Position numbers and translations under genes: made by a program. Source: CPC320 sp002684375 (GTDB taxonomy: Bacteria; Pseudomonadota; Alphaproteobacteria; Rhodobacterales; Rhodobacteraceae). From it: a DNA stretch of 64,000 bases. Below are positions 54,189-63,010 of this stretch, in pieces. Under the pieces are notes generated by a model, which saw only the letters and a program-made list of their open reading frames with translations, did not search any database and was not told where the DNA came from. The stretch is taken from contig CBFIHZ010000002.1 in NCBI GenBank assembly GCA_965662545.1, positions 133,984 through 197,983 on the forward strand, read 5' to 3'. The first letter of the stretch is position 1. Every line of letters starts with the position of its first letter.

Positions 54189-55069
54189 AATGCAGTGTCT
54201 CCTGAAACATAACGCGCCGCTGTCTCAAGCGCATGGTGCAAGGCCTCAGCCCGTGCAGCACCTGCCAGTTCGGCGGCCATGTGCGCCGCCATAAAGGTAT
54301 CGCCCGCGCCAGTCACCCGTGTTTCCAGCACATCAGGCGGGGTCTGGAGCAGGCTCTGACCCTGACCGGCATCACAAGCCGGCCTTGCCCCATCGGTCAC
54401 CAGCACCCGATGCGCGCCTTTAATCAAGAGTGCTTGGGCCGCCTCAGACGCTGTTTGATACTCAGTTTGACACAGCAGATTGGCCTCTTCGAGATTGACA
54501 TACAACAACGCCCGTTTGTGTGTTATCAGCGGCAGCAAACGCTCGGCCTTGCCCGGCGAGGCAGGTGCAACGCACAAATTACATTTGGCAAAAAGTGGTG
54601 AAACGGCGATATATTCCAAAAGATTTTGAGTTAGGTTTCCGTCAAGTGAAATTGTGCCGGAAAAAGGGCTCTCTGGGGTGCCGAACGGTCCCAAAGTCAG
54701 CGGTGCAAGAATTTTCTCTCCTGTTGCTTCAAGAGAATGGGCGTCGGCAATCGCGGCAATCAGCCCGTTTGCGCCTTCGATCGCCATATATCTATCAGTG
54801 GGCAAATCATCGGAGCGGTAGACATAGTCACAATCGATGCCCATGCCTTTGCAGGCGCTGATGAGCGCATCACCTTCGGCGTCGCGCCCGACCGACGATA
54901 ATACAACAGGATCAACCCCGAATCGTTTGAGGGTCATGGCGATGTTTAACGCCACACCGCCGGGCAGGCGGGTGATCCGCCCCGGCACATCCGAGCCCTG
55001 CTTCATATGGCTGGCCGAGTGGCCGATCATATCCCATAAAACTGAGCCAATACATAAAACCTGTGTCAT
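54185..55069 (-). CDS. psuK: Pseudouridine kinase (PfkB family)
   Basis: A 294-residue PfkB-type carbohydrate kinase. The N-terminal VLCIGSVLWDMIG and substrate loop LPGGVALNIAMTL are visible, and the catalytic block RVTGAGDTFMAAHMAAE is at the C-terminus. It phosphorylates pseudouridine before PsuG acts. The ATG at 55069 has GAAGGG upstream. It is the first gene of the psuK-psuG pair and diverges from the HupE-like gene. Confidence 0.93.
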   Translation of the reverse strand: MTQVLCIGSVLWDMIGHSASHMKQGSDVPGRITRLPGGVALNIAMTLKRFGVDPVVLSSVGRDAEGDALISACKGMGIDCDYVYRSDDLPTDRYMAIEGANGLIAAIADAHSLEATGEKILAPLTLGPFGTPESPFSGTISLDGNLTQNLLEYIAVSPLFAKCNLCVAPASPGKAERLLPLITHKRALLYVNLEEANLLCQTEYQTASEAAQALLIKGAHRVLVTDGARPACDAGQGQSLLQTPPDVLETRVTGAGDTFMAAHMAAELAGAARAEALHHALETAARYVSGDTAL

Positions 55070-55210
55070 AAAGCCCTTCTGACCGCAGTTTGCGCCACGC
55101 GCAAGATGGTGCATCGAGGACAATGCAAATTACCGATTGTCTTTCGCCATCCCAAGGAATTATCAAATACGCTAAATCTGTCCACATTCGACTGTAAGGT
55201 AAAAGACCCG

Positions 55211-56341
55211 ATGCATAGCTTCCTTCGTTCCATGATAGCCTTTTGGGTTTTTCTGCTGAGTCCGGTTGTAACAGGTTTTGTCACAGCTCACGAGCTGCGC
55301 CCCGCCGTTGGCGACCTGACGGTAACACCGCAGGGGGCTGTATTGACGCTGTCGATGAATATTGAGGCGCTGCTGGCAGGGATTGATCTCGACAATCTCG
55401 AAAACACCGATGCAAGTCCGGGATCTGGCCGTTATGACCGGCTTCGCGGCCTGTCGCCTGAGACGTTACAGACGCAGATCAAGACGTTTTTTCCAAGGCT
55501 GTTACCGGGTATTTTGCTGCAAGATGGTAATCAGTTGCAGCGTTTCACCCTGAGCGCAGTCAGTGTCGACGCAGTCGGTGACCCCAACCTGCCGCGCGAC
55601 AGCCTTTTGGAACTGACCATTGAGGAGCCAATTACCTCACCCTCTGTGTTGTTTCATTGGCCCAAGGGATTTGGCGCTTTGATCTTACGTCAAATGGGCA
55701 CCGATAATGGCTATACCGGATACCTTGGCGGCGGTGAAAAAAGCGACCCCATTCGGCTGGCGGGCAATGTTAATCAAACCGCGATCGGCGCGTTGATTCA
55801 ATATATACCGGTGGGTTTTGATCATATCCTGCCCAAGGGGCTTGATCATATTTTGTTTGTTTTGGGATTGTATTTCTTATCAGTGCGTTTTGGTGTTTTG
55901 TTATGGCAAATCAGCGCTTTTACAGTCGCTCACACCGTCACATTGGCGCTGGGGGCCATGGGGCTTGTGACGGTCCCGGCGACCATTGTCGAGCCGCTGA
56001 TCGCCGCCTCGATTGTGTTTGTCGCAGTCGAAAATATCGCCAGCCCTAAGCTGCATGCATGGCGGCCTGCAGTGGTGTTCGGGTTTGGGCTGTTACACGG
56101 ACTGGGATTCGCCAGCGTTCTAGGTGAATTTGGCCTGCCGCAGGGGCAATTCATCCCTGCGCTTATCGGGTTTAATATCGGTGTTGAGTTGGGTCAATTG
56201 ACGGTGATTGCCATAATGATACTGACCTTGGGGCTGTGGTTTGGCAGTCAGTCTTGGTTTCGCACTCGCATCGCCGTGCCGGCCTCGGCACTGATCGGAA
56301 TAATTGGTGCTTGGTGGTGCGTGGAACGCACATTATTGTGA
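55211..56341 (+). CDS. HupE/UreJ-family protein
   Basis: A 376-residue membrane protein with a signal peptide, a roughly 200-residue periplasmic domain and a C-terminal HupE/UreJ-type membrane domain with repeated histidine-rich helices (FDHILPKGLDHILFVLGLY, TVAHTVTLALGAMG, GLLHGLGFASVLGEFGLP). Single HupE and UreJ proteins move nickel or cobalt; this longer two-domain type is uncharacterised. No hydrogenase or urease genes are nearby. The ATG at 55211 is chosen because it begins the signal peptide; the frame opens further to 55106. Confidence 0.85.
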   Translation: MHSFLRSMIAFWVFLLSPVVTGFVTAHELRPAVGDLTVTPQGAVLTLSMNIEALLAGIDLDNLENTDASPGSGRYDRLRGLSPETLQTQIKTFFPRLLPGILLQDGNQLQRFTLSAVSVDAVGDPNLPRDSLLELTIEEPITSPSVLFHWPKGFGALILRQMGTDNGYTGYLGGGEKSDPIRLAGNVNQTAIGALIQYIPVGFDHILPKGLDHILFVLGLYFLSVRFGVLLWQISAFTVAHTVTLALGAMGLVTVPATIVEPLIAASIVFVAVENIASPKLHAWRPAVVFGFGLLHGLGFASVLGEFGLPQGQFIPALIGFNIGVELGQLTVIAIMILTLGLWFGSQSWFRTRIAVPASALIGIIGAWWCVERTLL

Positions 56342-56570
56342 CGCAACCTTGGAATTGTAACGGACTCATAAACGTCACGAGCGCGCGGGAGAAAATCAGC
56401 CTCTCACCGGGCAGGGGGGTTGCGCTGACCCCGCAAACCCAGTAAAGCGCACCCATTCAATACCGCAGACGCAAGCGGGCACGCTGGGGGAGACATCCCC
56501 AACTGTCCACCGGTTGGAGCATCCGCTCTCACACCTTGCGTCGAGGCGAAAACCGGAAAGGATACGACCC

Positions 56571-57413
56571 ATGGCTCTTCCAGAGTTTACCATGCGCCAA
56601 TTGCTTGAAGCAGGCGTGCACTTCGGCCACCAGACGCAACGTTGGAATCCCCGCATGGGCGAGTTCATCTATGGCGCGCGCAATGGCATTCATATTATGG
56701 ACTTGACGCAAACTGTACCCATGCTTGACGCAGCGCTGAACGTCATTCGCGACACTGTTGCCAAGGGCGGCAGATTGCTATTTGTCGGCACCAAGCGCCA
56801 GGCCAGTTCGGCCATTGCGGATTCAGCTGAAAAATGCGCGCAGTACTATATGAACCACCGCTGGCTCGGTGGCACGTTGACCAATTGGAAAACTGTTTCA
56901 TTGTCGATCAACCGTCTGAAATCTATTGACGAGCAGATGGAATCCGGCATCGAGGGCATGACCAAGAAAGAACGTCTTGGCATGGAACGCGAGCAAAATA
57001 AATTGCAGGCGTCTCTGGGTGGCATCCGGGAAATGGGCGGCGTTCCTGATTTGCTGTTCGTGATCGATGTAAAAAAAGAAGCCCTTGCCATTGCTGAAGC
57101 CAACAAACTGGGCATTCCTGTTGTGGCCATCGTCGATACCAACTGCTCTCCAGATGGCATTGATTATATCATTCCGGGTAATGACGATGCGGCGCGCGCA
57201 ATCGGGTTGTATTGCGATCTTGCCTGCCGTGCAGCACTTGATGGCATGTCAGCGCAACTTGGGGCCGCTGGAGTTGATCTGGGTGCCATGGAAGAGGCAC
57301 CTGTTGAAGAAGCGCTTAGCACAGAGGCCGAGGCAGCGCCAGCAGACGCCGCTGTTGTAGAAGCGGCCGTTGAGGCGCCTGCTGAGGCGGCCGAAGCACC
57401 AGCAAGCAGCTAA
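56571..57413 (+). CDS. rpsB: 30S ribosomal protein S2
   Basis: A 280-residue ribosomal protein S2 of the small subunit. Conserved segments FTMRQLLEAGVHFGHQTQRW, RWLGGTLTNWKTV and GIPVVAIVDTNCSPDGIDY are present. The alanine- and glutamate-rich tail (about 40 residues) is longer than in enteric bacteria but usual in Rhodobacterales. GGAAAGGA lies before the ATG; a longer frame to 56514 is less likely. It is followed by tsf, with an intercistronic hairpin between them. Confidence 0.97.
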   Translation: MALPEFTMRQLLEAGVHFGHQTQRWNPRMGEFIYGARNGIHIMDLTQTVPMLDAALNVIRDTVAKGGRLLFVGTKRQASSAIADSAEKCAQYYMNHRWLGGTLTNWKTVSLSINRLKSIDEQMESGIEGMTKKERLGMEREQNKLQASLGGIREMGGVPDLLFVIDVKKEALAIAEANKLGIPVVAIVDTNCSPDGIDYIIPGNDDAARAIGLYCDLACRAALDGMSAQLGAAGVDLGAMEEAPVEEALSTEAEAAPADAAVVEAAVEAPAEAAEAPASS

Positions 57414-57433
57414 AGACAACGCAGTTTGACATC

Positions 57434-57456
57434 GCGCGCGGCTTATCGCTGCGCGC
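57434..57456 (+). promoter_or_regulatory. Hairpin between rpsB and tsf
   Basis: A 9-bp GC-rich stem (57434-57442 with 57448-57456, one G-U pair), a 5-base loop and then TGTAAATTTTTC. It could act as a partial terminator or attenuator setting the S2 to EF-Ts ratio. The T run is imperfect. Confidence 0.5.
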
Positions 57457-57485
57457 TGTAAATTTTTCAAAAAGGAGAGCCGGCT

Positions 57486-58361
57486 ATGGCGATCACAGCA
57501 TTGATGGTGAAAGACCTGCGCGAGAAATCCGGCGCAGGCATGATGGATGCAAAAAAAGCATTGATCGAGACAGACGGTGACATGGAAGCAGCAATTGATT
57601 GGCTGCGGACCAAAGGTTTGGCAAAGGCCGCCAAAAAATCTGGCCGTACGGCAGCCGAAGGTCTGGTCGCTGTTCAGGTTGACGGTGGCCGTGGTGTTGT
57701 CGTCGAGGTGAACTCTGAAACGGACTTTGTTGCTAAAAATAGCGATTTCCAACAGATGGTCGGTTCCTTTGCCACAGCAGCTTTGGGTGTTTCAGACGTT
57801 GCGCAATTGGCGGCTGCCGATGTTGGCGGAAAAACTGTTGCCGACACGCTGACCGATAAAATCGCGACAATTGGCGAAAACATGGCCCTGCGTCGCATGG
57901 GGGCTTTAGAGGGCACACAAGTCGTGTCTTACGTTCACAATGCGGCCACCGCCGGCATGGGCAAAATCGGTGTACTTGTCGCGTTAAGCGCCGAAAATGA
58001 AGCGTTTGGGCGTCAGGTCGCAATGCATATTGCCGCCGCCAATCCACAATCCCTGGGCGCAGATGACCTGGATCCAGCCGTGGTTGAGCGTGAGAAAAAT
58101 GTTCTCAGCGAGCAGGCCCGCGAATCTGGCAAGCCCGAGCAGGTGATTGAAAAAATGATCGTTGGCCGGATGAAGAAATTCCTTGCCGAAGTGACTTTGC
58201 TAGGGCAGGCGTTTGTCATCAATCCGGATCTGTCTGTTGAGGCCGCTGCAAAAGAAGCCGGCGTTGAAATCTCAGGGTTCCTAAGGTTTGAGGTCGGTGA
58301 AGGCATCGAGAAGAAAAGCGAAGACTTTGCCGCCGAAGTGGCAAAAGCCGCTCAGGGTTAA
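57486..58361 (+). CDS. tsf: Elongation factor Ts
   Basis: A 291-residue EF-Ts, the nucleotide exchange factor of EF-Tu. The conserved TDFVAKNSDF segment and the N-terminal LREKSGAGMMDAKKAL are present, followed by the two-part core. The ribosome binding site AAAGGAGAG lies close before the ATG. It is followed by a terminator. The rpsB-tsf pair is universal in proteobacteria. Confidence 0.97.
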   Translation: MAITALMVKDLREKSGAGMMDAKKALIETDGDMEAAIDWLRTKGLAKAAKKSGRTAAEGLVAVQVDGGRGVVVEVNSETDFVAKNSDFQQMVGSFATAALGVSDVAQLAAADVGGKTVADTLTDKIATIGENMALRRMGALEGTQVVSYVHNAATAGMGKIGVLVALSAENEAFGRQVAMHIAAANPQSLGADDLDPAVVEREKNVLSEQARESGKPEQVIEKMIVGRMKKFLAEVTLLGQAFVINPDLSVEAAAKEAGVEISGFLRFEVGEGIEKKSEDFAAEVAKAAQG

Positions 58362-58381
58362 TAGCCCGACCAACCAAAAAT

Positions 58382-58412
58382 AAAGGCGCGGCTTTACGGC
58401 TGCGCTTTTTTT
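58382..58412 (+). terminator. Rho-independent terminator of tsf
   Basis: A 12-bp stem with three G-U pairs (58382-58393 with 58398-58409) and a 4-base loop; the T run 58406-58412 follows the GCGC core. It ends the rpsB-tsf operon. Confidence 0.8.
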
Positions 58413-58467
58413 GATGTCGAACATGTTAATTGCCCAAGTTTGAGCCTCGAAACCGGCCTAGACTAGT

Positions 58468-58908
58468 CTAGCTTGAGTTCAGGTGGCCAAGCATCGCGTC
58501 CATTGCCAGGGTGTATCCGGCAGCGCCAAAACCGCAAATCACGCCAATTGCAATATTTGAGATATATGAATGGTGGCGAAATGCCTCGCGGCTAAACACA
58601 TTTGAAACATGCAACTCTATTGCAGGCACCTCTACGGCTGTAAGCGCATCGAACAGCGCGATAGACGTATGCGTATAGGCACCGGCATTGAGGATGATTC
58701 CATCGTGTTTGGATTTTGCCGCTTGGATCCAATCAACCAGCGCACCTTCGTGGTTTGATTGTTCAAACTGAATCTGAATGTTTGAGGCAACTGCCTTGTC
58801 TTGGCAAAGCTTTTCAACGTCTTGCAGCGTGACATGCCCATAAATTTCAGGCTGCCGTGTACCCAGAAGATTTAAATTTGGTCCATTCAAGATCAGCAGT
58901 GAAGTCAT
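58468..58908 (-). CDS. aroQ: Type II 3-dehydroquinate dehydratase
   Basis: A 146-residue enzyme of the shikimate pathway that makes 3-dehydroshikimate by syn-type dehydration. The catalytic tyrosine and arginine region is LLGTRQPEIYG, followed by FEQSNHEGALVDW, LNAGAYTHTSIAL and the histidine motif IELHVSNVFSREAFRHHS. The product feeds chorismate, the substrate of TrpE. GGAAT precedes the ATG. A palindrome lies 68 bp upstream at 58976. Confidence 0.96.
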   Translation of the reverse strand: MTSLLILNGPNLNLLGTRQPEIYGHVTLQDVEKLCQDKAVASNIQIQFEQSNHEGALVDWIQAAKSKHDGIILNAGAYTHTSIALFDALTAVEVPAIELHVSNVFSREAFRHHSYISNIAIGVICGFGAAGYTLAMDAMLGHLNSS

Positions 58909-59705
58909 GATTTATTCCAGTGCAGTGGTTTGTGCCTTACTATAACATGGAAGAAACCCTGACTAGGGTCTGCAGCAGAGTTTGTAAACTCTGATTTGTA
59001 TCGGGTGTTATCTCACTCACATGTCCAGACTAGGATCTATTTTTAACTTAGACAGTTTCCTTTTAGGGGTCGTTTGCGGGAGGGGGCGAAATGACACTCT
59101 AAGCCTCGTTTGGGTCAGCAGCCGTCCATCTTTTTTGAACGCAAAAGATACAGAGAAGGTGTTTCGCAGATAGTTTATCCTTACTGGGGATAACTTTTCC
59201 ACCATTTCTTTTTTCGATCGGTCCAATTTAAAACTGTCGTAACGCCACTCAGGTATGAATAATGCCACGTAAAGTCTAACGAAGAAACAAAGTCTTAGGG
59301 CGAAAAAAGTCACTAATTGTGGGCTTCTAAAAATAAATTGAGTTTATTTAAGTATCTAATTAGAATTTATATTGACCTTAACGTACCCTTTGGTATCTTA
59401 AATTGGCTAGGTGGATGATTATTTGTTTTGTCTCCCTCCCAAAGGTAGTCTTACCGATATGATTTCATCTAGTGCTGAATCGAGGTCGCGCAAGCAAAAT
59501 CCGCTTTACGGGCAGGCTGATTATTTAAATAAAGGGCGTAGGCCTGTTTTGTGATTTACTTAAATCATACAAGCTAATTTATAAATGATATGAGCGGCCA
59601 AGGCACCTTGGACCTGACCACCATTAAGGGATTGCTGTTTTGGCTCTTTAGGATTTTAGGCGCTTCGTTTGGGTTTGTACGACGCGTTTGGCGGAGCTGA
59701 ACATT
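58909..59705. other. 797-bp region without genes
   Basis: An AT-rich stretch between aroQ and a LysR gene. I see no supported gene. A 98-codon minus-strand frame at 59017-59313 has no ribosome binding site and an odd, basic composition. The only clear structure is the inverted repeat at 58976-58993. Its length is unusual for this otherwise compact window. Confidence 0.5.
58976..58993. promoter_or_regulatory. Inverted repeat upstream of aroQ
   Basis: CAGAGTTT-GT-AAACTCTG, perfect 8-bp arms with a 2-base centre, 68 bp upstream of the aroQ start. A possible operator; the regulator is unknown. Confidence 0.4.
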
Positions 59706-60614
59706 TCAGCGCGGCAGCGAATCTTCGTCTTCGGATTGTCCTGCAAGCCACGTGCGAAAATTGCGCAGGGCAGGGTCATTTGACCGCTCACTGGGCCAAA
59801 CCAAATAATACGCCCCATCGCTTTGCATTGATTGTCCAAAGGCGATCACCATACGCCCTGTCGCGAGATCCTGCTCCACCAAATATTTTGGCAATAAAGC
59901 CACACCAAGCCCGTGTATGACGGCCTGAATAATTGTTGAAAACTGATCATAAACCGTGCCGTCCACCGCAGCATCGCGAATATCTTGGGCTGCAAACCAA
60001 TCTTTCCAAGCTGTAGGTCTGGTGGCGATATGCAGTAAGGGCAGGGCAGACAACTCGCCTGCCCGGGTGACGGTGCGACCGTTCAGTACTGACGGCGCAC
60101 AGACCGCCACAAGTTGTTCGGTTTTCAGACGCAAATGATCACCACCCGGCCAGTCGGCAGCGCCAAAATGTAGCGCAGCATCGAAATCTTCATCGCCAAA
60201 ATCAAACGGCCGCAACCGGGTACCCATATTGAGCGTAATGTCGGGATAACGGCGGGTAAAGTCAGCCAGCCTCGGGACAAGCCAGCGCATCCCAAAAGTC
60301 GGAAGAATGGCCAGGTTCAAGGAGCCGCCTTGCGGGGTCAGGGTCAAATCCAGTGAAGCGCGTGAAATTGTCTGCAACGCCTGTCGGATTTGCGCCGTAT
60401 ACATGCGCGCCTCCGGGGTCATTTGCATGCGCTTGGCTTTGCGCAAAATCAAGTTAACACCCAACTGGGCCTCAAGCGCCTGCAATTGCCGGCTCACGGC
60501 GCTTTGGGTTTGGGACAGTTCTTTGGCCACCGCACTGGCGCTTCCCAAGCGGTCTAGCGCTTCGAGTGCTCGCAAAGACGCAATAGAGGGTAAAAACCGC
60601 GAAGGCGCCTTCAT
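59706..60614 (-). CDS. LysR-family regulator, probable regulator of gcdH
   Basis: A 302-residue GcvA-like LysR regulator. The N-terminal helix-turn-helix is seen in SASAVAKELSQTQSAVSRQL, and the effector domain shows LNLAILPTFGMRWLVPRL and AVIHGLGVALLPKYLVEQD. It is divergent from the glutaryl-CoA dehydrogenase gene with 116 bp between them that hold an inverted repeat. In proteobacteria such LysR proteins (GcdR) activate gcdH in response to glutarate, which is the likely role here. Confidence 0.88.
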   Translation of the reverse strand: MKAPSRFLPSIASLRALEALDRLGSASAVAKELSQTQSAVSRQLQALEAQLGVNLILRKAKRMQMTPEARMYTAQIRQALQTISRASLDLTLTPQGGSLNLAILPTFGMRWLVPRLADFTRRYPDITLNMGTRLRPFDFGDEDFDAALHFGAADWPGGDHLRLKTEQLVAVCAPSVLNGRTVTRAGELSALPLLHIATRPTAWKDWFAAQDIRDAAVDGTVYDQFSTIIQAVIHGLGVALLPKYLVEQDLATGRMVIAFGQSMQSDGAYYLVWPSERSNDPALRNFRTWLAGQSEDEDSLPR

Positions 60615-60688
60615 ATATTCGATTTACTCATATTATTATGCCAATTTATTGATTTTATGTCTGCGTAACATGATCTATAGGTATATAC

Positions 60689-60705
60689 AACGGCAGGTCG
60701 CCGTT
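60689..60705. promoter_or_regulatory. Inverted repeat between lysR and gcdH
   Basis: AACGGC-AGGTC-GCCGTT, perfect 6-bp arms and a 5-base centre, 26 bp upstream of the gcdH start. Its place suits a LysR operator, but it is near the start for an activator site. Confidence 0.35.
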
Positions 60706-60730
60706 ACTGTTTCTGTCAGAGGAGTGCCCG

Positions 60731-61954
60731 ATGCCCAAAGATATGCCCCACCTGAGCGCCAAGGATGCGCCCGATCTTGGTTCTTTTAATTGGGAAGACC
60801 CACTGCTGTTAGAAGATCAGCTGTCTGACGAAGAACGGATGATCCGCGACAGTGCCCGGGCCTATGCCCAAGAAAAACTGCAGCCACGAATTAAAACAGC
60901 GTTCAATGACGAACGCATTGAACCAGAGATTTTCAAAGAAATGGGCGCGATGGGATTACTGGGCACCACCATTCCTGAACAATATGGTGGCCTTGGCGGG
61001 GGCTATGTCACCTATGGGTTGGTGGCCCGCGAGGTTGAACGTGTCGATAGCGGATATCGGTCTATGATGTCGGTACAAAGCTCGTTGGTGATGTATCCAA
61101 TTTATGCCTACGGGACTGAAGAACAGCGGCAAAAATATTTGCCAAAGCTCGCAACGGGCGAATGGATCGGCTGTTTCGGCCTGACCGAGCCCGACGCCGG
61201 CAGCGACCCTGCAGGAATGACCACACGGGCTGAAAAAACATCCACTGGTTACCGGCTGAGCGGCGCAAAAATGTGGATATCCAACAGCCCGATTGCTGAT
61301 GTGTTTGTGGTCTGGGCCAAATCGGAAGCCCATGGCGGCAAAATAAAAGGCTTTGTGCTTGAAAAAGGGATGCCGGGGCTATCTGCTCCGAAAATCGCCG
61401 GCAAGCTGTCGTTGCGTGCCTCCGTGACCGGTGAGATCGTGATGGAAGGCGTCGAGGTCGGTGAAGAGGCTTTATTGCCCCATGTTGCGGGCTTAAAAGG
61501 TCCGTTTGGATGTTTGAACCGGGCGCGCTATGGCATCAGCTGGGGCGTGATGGGGGCAGCAGAGTTTTGCTGGCATGGCGCCAGACAATACGGGTTGGAC
61601 CGACATCAGTTCAAACGTCCACTGGCCCAGACGCAATTATTTCAAAAGAAACTGGCAGATATGCAGACAGAGATCACATTGGGTCTGCAAGCCAGCTTGC
61701 AGGTTGGTCGTCTGATGGATCAAGCCAGGGGTGCGCCCGAAATGATCAGTTTGATCAAGCGCAACAACTGCGGAAAAGCTCTTGATATTGCGCGACTTTC
61801 TCGGGACATGCACGGCGGCAATGGAATCTCATCAGAGTTTCAGGTGATGCGTCATATGATGAACCTTGAAACAGTGAACACCTATGAAGGCACTCATGAC
61901 GTGCACGCCTTGATCCTTGGTCGGGCCCAAACCGGTTTGCAAGCGTTTTTTTAG
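60731..61954 (+). CDS. gcdH: Glutaryl-CoA dehydrogenase
   Basis: A 407-residue acyl-CoA dehydrogenase that oxidises and decarboxylates glutaryl-CoA to crotonyl-CoA in lysine and tryptophan breakdown, using FAD and passing electrons to ETF. Typical segments are CFGLTEPDAGSDPAGM, KMWISNSPIADVFVVW and the catalytic glutamate in NTYEGTHDVHALILGRA. Family length is usual. The ATG at 60731 lies 10 bp after GAGG. It is divergent from its probable LysR regulator. Confidence 0.93.
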   Translation: MPKDMPHLSAKDAPDLGSFNWEDPLLLEDQLSDEERMIRDSARAYAQEKLQPRIKTAFNDERIEPEIFKEMGAMGLLGTTIPEQYGGLGGGYVTYGLVAREVERVDSGYRSMMSVQSSLVMYPIYAYGTEEQRQKYLPKLATGEWIGCFGLTEPDAGSDPAGMTTRAEKTSTGYRLSGAKMWISNSPIADVFVVWAKSEAHGGKIKGFVLEKGMPGLSAPKIAGKLSLRASVTGEIVMEGVEVGEEALLPHVAGLKGPFGCLNRARYGISWGVMGAAEFCWHGARQYGLDRHQFKRPLAQTQLFQKKLADMQTEITLGLQASLQVGRLMDQARGAPEMISLIKRNNCGKALDIARLSRDMHGGNGISSEFQVMRHMMNLETVNTYEGTHDVHALILGRAQTGLQAFF

Positions 61955-62320
61955 GCGCACGTCGCAATAAATTTTTGAATGCTTAGCTGTGGCGCCTGCA
62001 CCCTGTATAAGAACAGGGTGCAGCTCCTGCTGTAATGAATTGAGATGACAGTCAAAATTCGAATTGAGAGACTGTCATTATATTGTGGCAAATTAATCGT
62101 ATAATAAGTATTATGTTAATTAAAGAAACAAGTAATTTATATTAATCTTACACCCCAAAGACTTTCAGGCCGTTAGCCACTTACACATACCTGACGTATA
62201 TTAAATTCTTGTCGTTCAATCGTGCCGGACAGCCGATATCCCGATGGGCCAAAGCGCCATAAGGATCCCCGAGCCAAAACCAGTCTACGAGAGCAACATT
62301 ATGATACCTATGCCGTGAGA
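61955..62320. other. Intergenic region gcdH to phoB with two inverted repeats
   Basis: No gene. It holds an 11-bp perfect hairpin at 61996-62023 (loop of 6, no T run after it), which may end gcdH, and a second 9-bp inverted repeat at 62045-62078 that encloses AATTCGAATT. The rest is AT-rich. The genes on both sides converge. Confidence 0.55.
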
Positions 62321-63010
62321 TTATCCCAGCGCGTAACCAGCGCCGCGCACCGTGCGCAAAACATCTTTGCCTCCCTGTTGTGACAATGCTTTGCGCAGAC
62401 GGCCGATATGAACGTCGACCGTGCGGGTGTCGACATAGATATCACGCCCCCAAACCCGGTCGAGCAATTGATCTCGGCTCCAGACCCTGCCCGGCTTTTC
62501 CATCAAGGTCCGCAACAGTCGAAACTCCGTTGGTCCAAGTTTAATCTGCGTTTCGGCGCGGAACACCTTATGAGTTTCTGGATCTAGAGTGATATCTTGG
62601 AAATAAAGGGCCGCTCCGATAGAGGCAGCCCGTGTCCGGCGCAATTGGGCGCGCACCCGAGCAATCAGTTCCACAACAGAATACGGCTTTACCAAATAGT
62701 CGTCTGCCCCAATTTCAAGACCGCGAACTTTGTCCATTTCCTCGGATCTGGCCGACAGCATAATAATCGGTATAGACCGAGTTTCGAGGCGTGACCTGAG
62801 GCGGCGGCACACCTCGATACCCGACAGATTGGGCATCATCCAGTCCAACAGAATAAGATCGGGTTCTTCTTCTTCCACCAATAACAAAGCATCCTCGCCA
62901 TTGTCTGCGCAGATAACCTTAAAACCCTCAGCCTGAAGATTATAGGTCAACACCTCACGCTGCGAAGGATCATCTTCAACCAGTAAAATATTTGGATGGT
63001 CAACACTCAT
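62321..63010 (-). CDS. phoB: Phosphate regulon response regulator PhoB
   Basis: A 229-residue OmpR-type response regulator. The receiver domain has the phospho-acceptor aspartate in LILLDWMMPNLSG and the lysine in DDYLVKPYS. The C-terminal winged helix contains SRDQLLDRVWGRDIYVDTR. It activates phosphate-uptake genes under phosphate limitation when phosphorylated by PhoR, which is not in this window. It overlaps the phoU stop by one base (TAATG). Confidence 0.96.
   Translation of the reverse strand: MSVDHPNILLVEDDPSQREVLTYNLQAEGFKVICADNGEDALLLVEEEEPDLILLDWMMPNLSGIEVCRRLRSRLETRSIPIIMLSARSEEMDKVRGLEIGADDYLVKPYSVVELIARVRAQLRRTRAASIGAALYFQDITLDPETHKVFRAETQIKLGPTEFRLLRTLMEKPGRVWSRDQLLDRVWGRDIYVDTRTVDVHIGRLRKALSQQGGKDVLRTVRGAGYALG

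Noticed and set aside
59017..59313. A 98-codon minus-strand frame
   Set aside because: Basic and unlike any family I know, with no ribosome binding site; more likely chance in AT-rich DNA.
59460..59555. A short plus-strand frame of 31 codons
   Set aside because: The possible ribosome binding site is 14 bases away and the sequence resembles nothing known.
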